From an uncultured Flavobacteriaceae bacterium (lineage in GTDB: Bacteria > Bacteroidota > Bacteroidia > Flavobacteriales > Flavobacteriaceae): a stretch of DNA of 64,000 bases. The DNA is taken from contig CANMSA010000001.1 of the NCBI GenBank assembly GCA_947500385.1, positions 496,001 to 560,000 of the forward strand. Reading direction: 5' to 3'. A program made the position numbers and the translations under genes. Of this stretch, positions 31,052-41,046 are shown piece after piece; position 1 is the first letter of the stretch, and each line of letters begins with the position of its first letter. Below the pieces are notes generated by a model, which was not told where the DNA came from, did no database searches, and saw nothing but the letters and a program-made list of their open reading frames with translations.

Positions 31052-34000
31052 ATGGTTAGGATTTGGTCAACTTTAGATAACAAGGGGTTCGCTTCTAGTG
31101 TGCAAAGGGCTCTTTGTATACTGGTTTTACTATGTTTTTCTTCCTATGGCTTCGCACAAGATTCCGATGGCGATGGTTTTAATGATAATGTCGATAATTG
31201 TCCTACCATTGCAAACCCAAGTCAGGCAGATTCCGATAACGACGGCTATGGAGACGTCTGCGATTCTGATAGCGATAATGACGGTACCCCCGATACAACG
31301 GATAACTGTATTTTCTATAACCCCTCCCAAAGCGACCCAGATGCAGATAGTATTGGCAGCGTATGCGATAATTGCCCCGATGATTCCAATGTGGCACAAA
31401 CCGATTCCGATGGGGACGGTGTAGGAGATGCCTGTGATACCTGCCCGGGATTCACGGACGAAGGCATCGATACCGATGGGGATGGGATTGACAATGCGTG
31501 TGACCCCGATGATGATGAAGACGGTATATTGGATGTTTCCGATCCTTGCCCTTTAGACCCTACCGCTACGACCGATACTGATGGGGATGGTGTAGGAGAT
31601 ATTTGCGATAATTGTATTGGAACGGCCAATCCCGGACAGGGAGATAATGATGAAGATGGCCAGGGAGATGCTTGTGATACAGACGATGACAACGATACCG
31701 TTGACGACCTTATGGATTTATGCCCATTTGCGGCAGACCCTTCCAATGCCGATTCGGATGGTGACGGTGTTGGTAACGCCTGCGATAGTTGTCCCAACGA
31801 CCCTGATTTAGACCCGACAGATACCGATAGTGATGGCGTGCCAGATGTCTGTGATATCTGTATCAATGACCCCAACCCCGACCAGCTCGATACCGATAAC
31901 GATGGTACGGGTGACGTATGTGAGGCCGACGGTGATAAAGACAATGATGGTTTATTGGATGGTGCCGATAACTGTCCCCTCAACTATAATCCCGACCAAA
32001 CAGATACCGACAGCGATGGGATCGGTGATGCCTGCGATGCAGATGACGACAACGACGGTATCAAGGATATGTACGATTGCTTTGTCGGCATTGCGGGGTA
32101 CAGTTTCGAATCCCCGGCTCCCTACGGAGAACCAACGCATTGGATCAAGACCTATCCCAATGGAAGTCAGACCGGTACACACGACCTAAACAGTTCCAAT
32201 TACGATGCCGCCCCGGAAGGAATTCAATTCTTATACATCAATTCGGATGTACCAGGAGATGCTACCAATCAGATTACCTTGAACAATCCGATCAGCACCT
32301 TTTCTCCGGGAGGGTACGTATTATCTTTTGCCGTAGGCGATGGCCTTGCCACCACCCAGTATAGAAACGATGGCGTCTCTACCATTGAAATTGGATATGG
32401 GGACGATGCGGCATCTTTCATACCGCTAGGGGGTGGTGCATCGAGGGTTGTAGACGGGGCTACGGAAACCCCGAACGGGTCATGGACCTATTTTGATATT
32501 CCTTTTGTGGTGAATGCGGGCGACCCGGCAGTTGGCGGCGGTATTCTGATACGAATTACACATGAAGGAGTGATCGGAAGCGCCCAGGCAGGGAATTATG
32601 ATGATATTCAGTTGGCCATCGATAGCGACCAGGACGGGATTTCAAATTGTAAAGAACTGGATTCCGATAATGACGGCTGTTTCGATGCGGCCGAATTGGG
32701 TTACATTACCACAGGAACCGGTACTTTGCAAGGCACCGGTATCAACACCGACGGCACCGTAAGCGGGTACCAAGGTTTTAGAGGATATCGTGGAAATAGG
32801 CCTATGGTCATTGACCCTGCCGAGGTAGGCTGTACCGTTTTGGATACAGATAACGACGGGAATCCCGATGGAGATCGTATTTATTACAACGAGAGTCGAA
32901 ACGAACGCTATGATCAATTTGACAAAGACAACGACAACGATGGTATCAATGATTTAGACGAAGGTTGCGGACTCACCATGGTGGGTATCAACCGACAGCC
33001 GTATAATTTTGAACTTCCTGCAAACAACTTTGTGTACTACCCGCCGGTAGGGAATACCTCACCGTTTAATGCAGGTGTATTTACCATAAATTTCTGGGAA
33101 AGTACCGATCCAAACCTATCCGGTGTGCATTTGATCTCGGCAGATGATTATCCGGTCAACCCTGGTTCTCCGGGAAATTACCCTCCCAATTTTGAAACAG
33201 ATGGTACCCACTTGCCCGATAATCCGAATGGGCAGGACGGAGACCCCGTTTTCTATAAAAATGACACCTATCTCTACCTCAACAATAACGTGTCGGTCAT
33301 GCAGATTGCCACTACCCCGGAACTAGTGACCATTGACAATGCGGGATATAAAGTAACCATTGCCGTCGGAGACGATGTAGACTACGAAGATCCATACCGC
33401 AATGATGGGAGATCGTCCATAGAAGCGGGCTATATGAACGGGGGAACCTTTGTACCCTTGGGCTCTGTGATCGTACAGCCTTGGATGACCCCGAACGGTA
33501 TGTGGAAAGATTTTAGTTTTTCCTTCGCGACCACCCCCGCCTCTATGGGGCAACGTATGGTAATCAGAATTGGCCATACAATGAATTTGGCGCTAAACCA
33601 ATTGAGAGGTAGTTACGACCATATTCGTATTGATTACGATACCGATTTAGATGGTATCTCCGATTGTTCCGATATCGATTCAGACGATGACGGCTGTTAC
33701 GATGTGCGGGAACAGGGGTATACCGACGATGATATGGACGGTCAGTTAGGAGACGCTCCGGTAGCCGTTGATGGCGAAGGTCGTGTGACCAGTGCTACGG
33801 GCTATACCACTCCTATTTTACCCGCCGTACGTACGGTCGGCATGGTAACCATCAACACCCCGGTAGATGACACCAGTGTTTGTGAAGGGGATATTGCCAC
33901 TTTCACCATCGATGTTACCGGTACGGGAACGCTTATGTATGAATGGACCGTTAGTACCGATGGCGGTACCACCTTTGGCGCTCCGCTGGCAGAGACTTCC

Positions 34001-36883
34001 AACACCCTAAGTTTTACGACGGTCGCGGCAGATGCCGGAAACGTATACAGAGTAGAGGTGTATGCAGACGATTATGTTTGCAGACAGGAATCGTTCGGCA
34101 CTTTGTCTTTTACTCCTCCCCCGACCATTACGGATATCTCTGCAGCCTCGGCCAGCGTCTGCTCCGGGGAAGACGCCGTTTTCACCATTACCGGTGATCC
34201 CGAAGATATTATTACCTACACCACCGATGGCACTACAAATCAAACAGTAGTCTTAGATGCGGTTAGTGGTGAAGCAACCATAACCGTTACCGCCATAACG
34301 GTAGATACGACCTTGGAAATCGTACGCATAGAAGATGATGTAAGCGGTTGTTTTGGAACGTCAACAGACACGGAAACCGTTACCGTTACCGCGTTGCCGA
34401 CAATGATTGTTCCCCTGGTTGTGAATGCCTCCATTTGTGCGGGAGACAATGCATTGTTCAATTTAAATGGCAACCCGAACGATATCGTAGGGTATCGGGT
34501 AAACGGTAGTGCTACCGTAAATAGCATTACGTTGGACGGTACAGGCGCGGCAACCGTAAATCTGCCCGCCGTAACCGTAAATACGACCTTGGAGGTAGTA
34601 TCGGTCGAAGACGGCACCACGGGTTGTATCGTTACCGGATCAGAAAGCGCTTCCATTACCGTCAATACCGTTCCAGTACTAACCTTTAGTAACGCGGCAT
34701 GTGCCCCCGACCTATTGACTTACTCGGTAGATTTCGCTGTAAACATCGGCACCGTTAGTACCAGCAGTGGTACTATTTCAGGCACGTCGATTACAGGAAT
34801 TACGGCAGGTACCAACATAACGGTCACCGTTGACAACAATGGTTGTTCCCGTACTTTTGATTTTACGGCGATCGATTGTAGTTGTCCTATCATCGATGTA
34901 CCCGAGAACCCCGTTGGGGGCGATATCTGTTTTGGGGATGCTACCCCTTCCCTATCGGTCACCCTACCGGCTGCGGGCCTAGGTGATCAGGTAAATTGGT
35001 TTACGACCTTAACAGGAGGTACCGCCCTTGCTACCGGCCTAAGCTATACACCGCTTGACACAGCGGTAGGCACCTATACCTATTATGCGGAAGCGGAGCA
35101 GGCCGTATCTTCTTGTAAAAGTATTACGAGAATTCCGGTAATCTTAGAGATTACCGCAGTGCCGGTCGCAGAGGTTATTGCCGATGTGAGTGCATGTGCT
35201 ACGTATACGCTTCCCAACCTAACACTGGGAAATACCTATTACGATGCTCCGGGAGGGCCTACTGGCAGTGGTGCTGTTTTAACCACGGGAACCCAAATAA
35301 CAACGAGTCAAACAGTTTACATTTACAATGCCTCGGTCAGCAATCCCGCTTGTTTCGATGAAAGCAGTTTCACGATTACCATTGATGAGCAGCCTGTTGT
35401 GAGCAACGTAGTCACTACTTGCGACCCCAGTTTGTTGACCTATTCGGTTACGTTTGACCTCACTATCGGTTCGGTGACCACTACCGCAGGTACGGTTGCC
35501 GGAAACTCGATAATCGATATTCCAGTAGGTACCGATATCACGATTAATGCAACGAATGGTACCTGTACTACCCCATTGACCATCGTTTCTCCCGAATGTC
35601 CCTGCCCAGATATAGAAGCACCTATAAACCCTGTAAATGCTGCCATGTGCTTAGGCACTCCCAATAGCTCATTGTCGGTAGAGCTTCCAACAACTGGTTT
35701 GGGTGATACCGTAAACTGGTTTACAACGGCAACAGGTGGTATCCCCGTGGCAAGTGGGTTAAGCTTTACCCCTTCGGATACGGCACCAGGAATTTACAGC
35801 TATTTTGCGGAGGCACAGCAGGCCGTAAATGGCTGTACCAGTGAGCGGCTTGAATTGACGATTTCAATAACGGAAATACCGCTGGTAGATACCTTTTCAG
35901 ATGTAGACGCCTGTGAGTCCTATACGCTACCGCCCTTGAGTCCGCTAAATACCTATTTTGTAAATCCTGGAGGGGTTGGTGCCACATTGAGTCCCGGTAC
36001 CGAACTGTTTAGCTCGCAGACCGTTTATATATTTGCGCGTTCAGAGATCAACCCAAATTGTATCAATGAAAGCAGCTTCGACGTGACCATATTTCAAGCG
36101 CCAGAGATATCTTTTCAAGAAAATGGGGTACTCTGCCCAGATGCAAGCGGAGCAGTAATACCCATTGTTTTGGGAGAAGACCTTGGACCCGGTTACATCT
36201 ATAATTGGACCCCCAGCAATGATACAAACGGAGATGGTATTCAAGAGCCCTTGTTCGTTGTTGATACTCCCGGCACCTATACCCTCGAAATTGGTGTAAA
36301 CGCTCCCGGAATTAGTTGTACCAGTGTAGTTTATAGCGCGACCATCATAGGCTCGTCTCAACCACTTGACATCAGCGTTTCCGTGGAAGCCGATAGCTTT
36401 AAAAATGCGGGGAATATCGTTACGGCAACAGCCACCTCGAGCAATGGGGATATCAGTGATTTTGAATATAGTCTTGATAATGTAGACGGTCCTTATCAAA
36501 CATCGAATGTTTTTGAAAACGTAGATGGTGGTTTGCATACCATCTTCGTTCGAAACAGTTTGGGATGTGGTGTTGCCGTGCAAAGCGAGGCATTTCTGAT
36601 TATCAACTATCCCACCGCTTTCACTCCCAACAATGATGGTATCAATGACACATGGAACATTCTGGGCCTTGACAATTCTGGTCTTGTAGAATCGGTCAGC
36701 ATCAACATTTTTGACCGCTATGGTAAATTCTTGGCACAGCTTGCACCAGACGGCCCGGGCTGGGACGGTACCTCCAATGGAAATCGTCTTCCGTCAAGTG
36801 ACTATTGGTTCAAAGCGAATTATACCGATTTGACAACGAATGAGCAAGTGCGCTTTACAGGCCATTTTAGCCTAAAACGCTAG
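31052..36883 (+). CDS. giant T9SS cargo protein with thrombospondin type 3 repeats and type B sorting domain
   Basis: A 1,943-residue secreted protein from the ATG at 31052. After a signal peptide ending SSYGFAQ, residues ~35-330 are calcium-binding TSP type 3 repeats (DSDGDGFNDNVDNCP, ADSDNDGYGDVCD and so on), with two more short acidic blocks near 530-640 and 870-910. Beta-rich regions follow. From ~980 there is a series of Ig-like/PKD-like domains with repeated phrases (VCSGEDAVFTITG, ICAGDNALFNLNG; two CP-x-I-(D/E)-x-P-x-NPV units). The end YPTAFTPNNDGINDTWNILG...IFDRYGKFL...FTGHFSLKR is a standard gliding-motility/T9SS type B sorting domain. It should be exported and held at the cell surface, perhaps as an adhesin. 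A TTG start at 31001 is possible but fits the promoter less well. Confidence 0.9.
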   Translation: MVRIWSTLDNKGFASSVQRALCILVLLCFSSYGFAQDSDGDGFNDNVDNCPTIANPSQADSDNDGYGDVCDSDSDNDGTPDTTDNCIFYNPSQSDPDADSIGSVCDNCPDDSNVAQTDSDGDGVGDACDTCPGFTDEGIDTDGDGIDNACDPDDDEDGILDVSDPCPLDPTATTDTDGDGVGDICDNCIGTANPGQGDNDEDGQGDACDTDDDNDTVDDLMDLCPFAADPSNADSDGDGVGNACDSCPNDPDLDPTDTDSDGVPDVCDICINDPNPDQLDTDNDGTGDVCEADGDKDNDGLLDGADNCPLNYNPDQTDTDSDGIGDACDADDDNDGIKDMYDCFVGIAGYSFESPAPYGEPTHWIKTYPNGSQTGTHDLNSSNYDAAPEGIQFLYINSDVPGDATNQITLNNPISTFSPGGYVLSFAVGDGLATTQYRNDGVSTIEIGYGDDAASFIPLGGGASRVVDGATETPNGSWTYFDIPFVVNAGDPAVGGGILIRITHEGVIGSAQAGNYDDIQLAIDSDQDGISNCKELDSDNDGCFDAAELGYITTGTGTLQGTGINTDGTVSGYQGFRGYRGNRPMVIDPAEVGCTVLDTDNDGNPDGDRIYYNESRNERYDQFDKDNDNDGINDLDEGCGLTMVGINRQPYNFELPANNFVYYPPVGNTSPFNAGVFTINFWESTDPNLSGVHLISADDYPVNPGSPGNYPPNFETDGTHLPDNPNGQDGDPVFYKNDTYLYLNNNVSVMQIATTPELVTIDNAGYKVTIAVGDDVDYEDPYRNDGRSSIEAGYMNGGTFVPLGSVIVQPWMTPNGMWKDFSFSFATTPASMGQRMVIRIGHTMNLALNQLRGSYDHIRIDYDTDLDGISDCSDIDSDDDGCYDVREQGYTDDDMDGQLGDAPVAVDGEGRVTSATGYTTPILPAVRTVGMVTINTPVDDTSVCEGDIATFTIDVTGTGTLMYEWTVSTDGGTTFGAPLAETSNTLSFTTVAADAGNVYRVEVYADDYVCRQESFGTLSFTPPPTITDISAASASVCSGEDAVFTITGDPEDIITYTTDGTTNQTVVLDAVSGEATITVTAITVDTTLEIVRIEDDVSGCFGTSTDTETVTVTALPTMIVPLVVNASICAGDNALFNLNGNPNDIVGYRVNGSATVNSITLDGTGAATVNLPAVTVNTTLEVVSVEDGTTGCIVTGSESASITVNTVPVLTFSNAACAPDLLTYSVDFAVNIGTVSTSSGTISGTSITGITAGTNITVTVDNNGCSRTFDFTAIDCSCPIIDVPENPVGGDICFGDATPSLSVTLPAAGLGDQVNWFTTLTGGTALATGLSYTPLDTAVGTYTYYAEAEQAVSSCKSITRIPVILEITAVPVAEVIADVSACATYTLPNLTLGNTYYDAPGGPTGSGAVLTTGTQITTSQTVYIYNASVSNPACFDESSFTITIDEQPVVSNVVTTCDPSLLTYSVTFDLTIGSVTTTAGTVAGNSIIDIPVGTDITINATNGTCTTPLTIVSPECPCPDIEAPINPVNAAMCLGTPNSSLSVELPTTGLGDTVNWFTTATGGIPVASGLSFTPSDTAPGIYSYFAEAQQAVNGCTSERLELTISITEIPLVDTFSDVDACESYTLPPLSPLNTYFVNPGGVGATLSPGTELFSSQTVYIFARSEINPNCINESSFDVTIFQAPEISFQENGVLCPDASGAVIPIVLGEDLGPGYIYNWTPSNDTNGDGIQEPLFVVDTPGTYTLEIGVNAPGISCTSVVYSATIIGSSQPLDISVSVEADSFKNAGNIVTATATSSNGDISDFEYSLDNVDGPYQTSNVFENVDGGLHTIFVRNSLGCGVAVQSEAFLIINYPTAFTPNNDGINDTWNILGLDNSGLVESVSINIFDRYGKFLAQLAPDGPGWDGTSNGNRLPSSDYWFKANYTDLTTNEQVRFTGHFSLKR

Positions 36884-37051
36884 TATAAAAATAGAACGCT
36901 CGCTTGTAGCATTTAGCCAACCGCATCATGGGTGGTTCGGAGTTTTCACAAGCTTTTCAACAATTATTTCAATTTTGTTAATTAAATCAGTTCGTATTCT
37001 GATTTATACCTCTATAATTGTCTTATATTGAGGGACTTTTAAACGGCAAAG

Positions 37052-37315
37052 GTGAAATTTAATTGGATTTTCAAGGAAGGAAAGGAAGAGCAACTCAAAC
37101 GGTTTTGTGTTGATTTGGAATACAGCCTTCGCCCAAAAATTACCCGCTTTTTGCTGGAGCGTGTTGAGAACGAATGCAATGGAGACTTCTCCAATTTCCA
37201 TTTCGATGTAAACATGATTTCCAAACGCATCACCTTATCAGACAAGACACCTGCCAAATACCTCCGATTGATCGAGGCCGATTTTGATGTGGAAATTAGT
37301 CATAATTGCTGTTGA
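37052..37315 (+). CDS. small hypothetical protein
   Basis: The 87-residue product from a GTG start reads KFNWIFKEGKEEQLKRFCVD and later VENECNGDFSNFHFDVNMIS and DKTPAKYLRLIEADFDVEIS. Amino-acid composition and the amphipathic helices look like a real soluble protein. Its last 20 bp overlap the end of the opposite-strand DUF1361 gene. An inverted repeat AATCAG/CTGATT lies just upstream (~36983-37002). The 168-bp gap from the T9SS gene holds no other feature. No family recognised. Confidence 0.45.
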   Translation: MKFNWIFKEGKEEQLKRFCVDLEYSLRPKITRFLLERVENECNGDFSNFHFDVNMISKRITLSDKTPAKYLRLIEADFDVEISHNCC

Positions 37316-37970
37316 CAAAACGCGCACGACCCCTGCGTCTTGATTGGCATAAGCGGAATACAATCCATAAAAACCCTCCAAACGCCAAGGTAATGTACCA
37401 AGTTTTAAGGTCGCTTGCACTGTACAGTATTTGTTGTAAAAGCCCCCATGGATTTGAGAATACATCCCAAGAATTAAAGCGTAAGAATCGACCCAAGTAA
37501 ATCCCATACCCCCCAAGAAAACAACAACAAAACAAAATGGCCCGGGTAGTCTTGCCAGAAAACCGAACGAACAATAACCGCTGCATATCCATCAAAGAGA
37601 GGATACCCAGCAGAAGCCCATTGAACGCAAAAATAAACACCAAGAACAAATCATACCACAAAAGATAGGAACGTTCGTTATGCAGGTGCACCAAATCGGT
37701 GATAATATAAGGGCTGTTAGGGAAGAATAACAGCCAAAAAATAAACCCGACATAAAACCATCCTGTGTGAAAGCCTTTTTTTTCTTGTATAATCCCCATT
37801 AAACGACTAATGCCGTAGGGGATAGCGGCCAGAAATAAGTTCCATACCAAAAAGCTATAAAAGTAGCTATGGGTTATCCCGATTCGAAATAAGAGCAATA
37901 GCATATTAAAGCTTAGGGCCATGACAACATTCCAATGCAATGGTTCAAGTGCGCGAAAAATACGTTTCAT
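37296..37970 (-). CDS. DUF1361 membrane protein
   Basis: A 224-residue protein with about 6 membrane helices. The family signature is clear: WLLFFPNSPYIITDLVHL, YDLFLVFIFAFNGLLLG, and IYLGRFLRFNSWDVFSNPW. DUF1361 proteins have no known activity. It is the last gene of a minus-strand run of membrane proteins headed by a winged-helix regulator, and in Flavobacteriaceae this company is common. Confidence 0.85.
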   Translation of the reverse strand: MKRIFRALEPLHWNVVMALSFNMLLLLFRIGITHSYFYSFLVWNLFLAAIPYGISRLMGIIQEKKGFHTGWFYVGFIFWLLFFPNSPYIITDLVHLHNERSYLLWYDLFLVFIFAFNGLLLGILSLMDMQRLLFVRFSGKTTRAILFCCCFLGGYGIYLGRFLRFNSWDVFSNPWGLLQQILYSASDLKTWYITLAFGGFLWIVFRLCQSRRRGRARFVNSNYD

Positions 37971-38021
37971 AGTTTGTTATAAATCAATTAATAAGGCTGT
38001 TTAAAGGCAGAAGCGACCGGC

Positions 38022-38315
38022 TTAGTTTAAAATATACACGTACCAAATGTTGAGCGGTAGCTGCAAGAGTGATAAGAACAGTGGGATGATATGGGTGCCC
38101 AAATTCCGGAAACCAAGTAAGGTTTTGATTCCTATTACGAAGGAACCAAGCAATCCTACGAATGCAAAAAAGAGGATAAGGGCCGTACCCAATAGTAAAA
38201 CCAACTCCCATTCCCATTCTAGGTAGAGCAGCAGCACAAGGTTGTTCACCAACAGGTTGGCCGCCATAATATAGGCGATGGTTCTAAGTAGGCTATAGCG
38301 GAGGTAGGTACTCAT
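38022..38315 (-). CDS. small membrane protein
   Basis: The 97-residue product has three predicted membrane helices (LRYSLLRTIAYIMAANLLVN; ELVLLLGTALILFFAFVGLL; IIPLFLSLLQLPLNIWYVYI). Its ATG overlaps the stop of the upstream DUF4153-type gene by 4 bp, so it is translationally coupled to it. Family not recognised. Confidence 0.7.
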   Translation of the reverse strand: MSTYLRYSLLRTIAYIMAANLLVNNLVLLLYLEWEWELVLLLGTALILFFAFVGLLGSFVIGIKTLLGFRNLGTHIIPLFLSLLQLPLNIWYVYILN

Positions 38316-39712
38316 GGTTCTTCTGTTTTAGTAAATTCATACAACGTACACTCTTGCCAGGTTTTTGTATCCTGTTCTTTTTGATAGCGTTCGTACCGAT
38401 CGCGAATCGCCTCTTCCTGTTCCGAAATCAAATGACCGCTTTCCTTTTTCGCATATGATTGTAAAAGGGGCATATTAGAATCGCCCAATTGCAGGAGATA
38501 GGTAATATCCGGTCGGTCCAAATAGTGCAGGTTGTACCAAGTAATGGCCCTATTCCAAGGCACCGCGGTAGCCACTATCAGGAGCGCGAACAAACTGGCA
38601 GTATTTATTCGAAGTAAGTAGGTAAAGTTTTTTACCTGAGAAACTTTCACATAGGCGGTCATCAGGCCGATCAACGTTAGGACAAGGTATACGAATACCC
38701 CAATACGCTTATAGGTAAGACCTAGTGCGGAAACATAATCCCAGTTTTTGTAACAGGTACTGACAACCAAAAGAAGATTCAAGAAAATCCAACCGTATGT
38801 CAATTTTTTTAAAAGAGTATTTCCTTTATAGAAGTTAAGGTTTCCCCGAAAAAAACAAAGAATGAGTACTATGGCCAATACAAACGATAAGATCAAAGCA
38901 TACACTCCTTTGTGAACAGCGTCGGAATAGGCCGCATTACTTAAGGAGGTCGTCTGTACCAAATACACTACATCGGTCATTAGGAAGAAGGCCAATAGTA
39001 TATTCAATCCGCCGAACACCATGATTCCCAAGGTGTGCTCTTGTGCAAGTGTTTTCATTGTGGTGGCACTAAAAGGCGCGCTGGGAGCGATGAGCTCATT
39101 TCCATTCCCAAGATCAAACTCCACAAGCTCCGTCGGGGTATAGGGCCTTAGCAAATTCAAAAACAGGACGTACCCAAGTAAGGTAAAAAAGACCCATTGA
39201 AAACTGATAAAACCCAGGTCGATACTATTGACCAGTTCTCCAAAAACCGGATTGGCATTTTGATATAGGAAAGCAAATACTACCAAGAAGACACAGCTTA
39301 GCAAGCCACCTTTCACATAACCGACCGTTGTGGAGGAAAGTTCTTTCTTCGCAGGTGCCGGCCCATTACGCGTTTCGACCTGCCGCACAAGAGCCCCCAC
39401 AAAAAAATTGATAAGGCCGGCAAAGCTGGCCATATAGACCGATGTTTTCATTGCTACCGATTTTCCTATCAGCACGCAGAGGCTGAGAAAATGAACAAAG
39501 ACATGAAAACCAGATGGATCCACAAAGACCATGAGCCCGGTAAAAAGATACAGCGATGCATAGCGCCAAGGAAACACCTTGCGTTCTGAATGTGTCATCA
39601 GCAGCACTACGATAAGTATGGCAAGCAAAAAGAGATTCAATCCAAAACTCTTACTGTATAGTAAAAGACTAAAGGCCAGGGCCCCGAACAAAGATTTGAT
39701 ATGTACGTTCAT
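38312..39712 (-). CDS. DUF4153/DUF4173-type polytopic membrane protein
   Basis: A 466-residue protein with about 12 hydrophobic segments. The C-terminal half carries the family phrases YSDAVHKGVYALILSFVLAI, LTYKRIGVFVYLVLTLIGL, and NRAITWYNLHYLDRP, before a soluble Tyr/Glu-rich tail (REEAIRDRYERYQKEQ-like). Function is unknown. The gene is coupled to the next small membrane protein and probably cotranscribed with the downstream DUF1361 gene. Confidence 0.78.
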   Translation of the reverse strand: MNVHIKSLFGALAFSLLLYSKSFGLNLFLLAILIVVLLMTHSERKVFPWRYASLYLFTGLMVFVDPSGFHVFVHFLSLCVLIGKSVAMKTSVYMASFAGLINFFVGALVRQVETRNGPAPAKKELSSTTVGYVKGGLLSCVFLVVFAFLYQNANPVFGELVNSIDLGFISFQWVFFTLLGYVLFLNLLRPYTPTELVEFDLGNGNELIAPSAPFSATTMKTLAQEHTLGIMVFGGLNILLAFFLMTDVVYLVQTTSLSNAAYSDAVHKGVYALILSFVLAIVLILCFFRGNLNFYKGNTLLKKLTYGWIFLNLLLVVSTCYKNWDYVSALGLTYKRIGVFVYLVLTLIGLMTAYVKVSQVKNFTYLLRINTASLFALLIVATAVPWNRAITWYNLHYLDRPDITYLLQLGDSNMPLLQSYAKKESGHLISEQEEAIRDRYERYQKEQDTKTWQECTLYEFTKTEEP

Positions 39713-39772
39713 TGCATATGTTTTTTAAATGACTAGTTGTTTTACGTGGCGTCCTTTCCCTGCTAGTATCCT

Positions 39773-40063
39773 TTAGAGAACATCGAAGTAAAAACAGAGT
39801 ATAGGAATGGTCGTTAATAAGAGTAGTAGGGAAAAAAGGTGTTCTTTATAATCTTTAAAATGCCATGCACCGTTCAGCAGTAAAAAAAGTAGCATCAGCG
39901 AATTAAGTGCGGCAGCGGAAAGCATACAGAAGTATCCTAATGCCACAAGGCCTGTGTCCCCATTTGTTTTGAAAACGAGCAGGCAAAAAATACCCAACAC
40001 AAGGCTGATGATCGCCGCAAGGGCGGAAATATAATTGACGGGGTGTTTAAATCTTGTTTTCAT
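39773..40063 (-). CDS. small membrane protein
   Basis: A 96-residue protein from the ATG at 40063 (MKTRFKHPVNYISALAAIIS) with three hydrophobic helices, ending ILCFYFDVL. An upstream in-frame start exists at 40090 but adds only a polar MYKTIKFEQ. It belongs to the minus-strand membrane-protein cluster. No family recognised. Confidence 0.62.
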   Translation of the reverse strand: MKTRFKHPVNYISALAAIISLVLGIFCLLVFKTNGDTGLVALGYFCMLSAAALNSLMLLFLLLNGAWHFKDYKEHLFSLLLLLTTIPILCFYFDVL

Positions 40064-40156
40064 CTGTTCAAATTTTATAGTTTTATACATATCGTTTGCG
40101 ATGGAAGATCTTGGCGGACATCAAGAAGTATGCTAACGCAATTCATCGCAGCATGT

Positions 40157-40612
40157 TCAACAAATTAAAAAGGCGTTTTTTATACTGTTAATGGGCTGAT
40201 TTAAAAGCTTAAAAAAATCGAGCTGATGAAACGCCAAGGCACTTCTCCCCCGTTTGTATGCGCTTCGAAAGCGACCCAACTCGTCGGGATATAAAGCGGT
40301 TCCCAATGCCACCACCGTATAGAGATACAAGCTGCGTTTCCCATTGCCCATCAGATAATATTGCATACTTACTTCTTCAGGTACCGATATGCCCGTACCG
40401 GTCAACACATGGTATACATCGTGACTCTCGAGTTTTGGTTGTATTTCAAAACTGTGCTTGATCAGGAAACATCCCAAATGAAAACCAAGGCTGTTTACCG
40501 GATACCTAAGCAGGTCGTTGGCGGCGACGTCCCATGGCCGCGTTCGTTTCCAAATTTTTTGATAGGGTACCTTGCTCCATTCATAGAGTGTTTCAAGAAG
40601 TAATGCTCTCAT
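40157..40612 (-). CDS. COQ4-like protein
   Basis: The 151-residue product contains the COQ4 family metal motif H-D-x-x-H followed 11 residues later by E: SHDVYHVLTGTGISVPEEVS. The same family in eukaryotes supports ubiquinone synthesis. In Bacteroidota (which use menaquinone) the homologues have an unknown role. It lies between a winged-helix regulator and membrane-protein genes on the minus strand. Confidence 0.75.
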   Translation of the reverse strand: MRALLLETLYEWSKVPYQKIWKRTRPWDVAANDLLRYPVNSLGFHLGCFLIKHSFEIQPKLESHDVYHVLTGTGISVPEEVSMQYYLMGNGKRSLYLYTVVALGTALYPDELGRFRSAYKRGRSALAFHQLDFFKLLNQPINSIKNAFLIC

Positions 40613-40664
40613 ATATATATTTTAAAAGTACTTTGAATTTCAAAGTAAATGGTTAAAAAAAAGG

Positions 40665-40955
40665 TCACTTTCCAATGAGCTTTTCCAATGCTTCAATATG
40701 TTTTTTGAATGCGGCTTTTCCCAGTTTCGTAGCCGCATAGCGTGTATTGGGTTTTCGGCCAATAAACTGCTTCTCTACCAAAATGTAGGCTTCTTTCTCA
40801 AGTGCTTTGGCATGGCTGGCCAAATTACCATCGGTTATTTCCAAAAGTTCTTTCAACATTTTAAAATCTGCATGATCATTGACCATGAGAATACTCATGA
40901 TTCCCAACCGTATTCGATGGTCAAAGGCTTTGTTAATGTTATGAATTAAACTCAT
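40665..40955 (-). CDS. winged-helix transcriptional regulator (HTH_34 type)
   Basis: A 96-residue DNA-binding protein: MSLIHNINKAFDHRIRLGIM, LKELLEITDGNLASHAKALE (recognition helix), and a wing with KQFIGRKPNTRYAATKLGKA. This matches the small MarR/ArsR-like winged-helix class common in Flavobacteriaceae next to COQ4-like and DUF4153 genes. It probably regulates its own cluster. Confidence 0.85.
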   Translation of the reverse strand: MSLIHNINKAFDHRIRLGIMSILMVNDHADFKMLKELLEITDGNLASHAKALEKEAYILVEKQFIGRKPNTRYAATKLGKAAFKKHIEALEKLIGK

Positions 40956-41046
40956 CTAGGGTTAATAACGGTATAATTAATTTGAGAACGGTGGTGCCTC
41001 CTATAATAACGGTCCCACAGCGTGACGGTCTATGGTACCTTTCTGT

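Noticed and set aside
31130-31983. Long antisense frames opposite the TSP3 repeats of the giant gene
   Set aside because: They mirror the repetitive GAT/GAC codon pattern of the real gene; no independent coding features.
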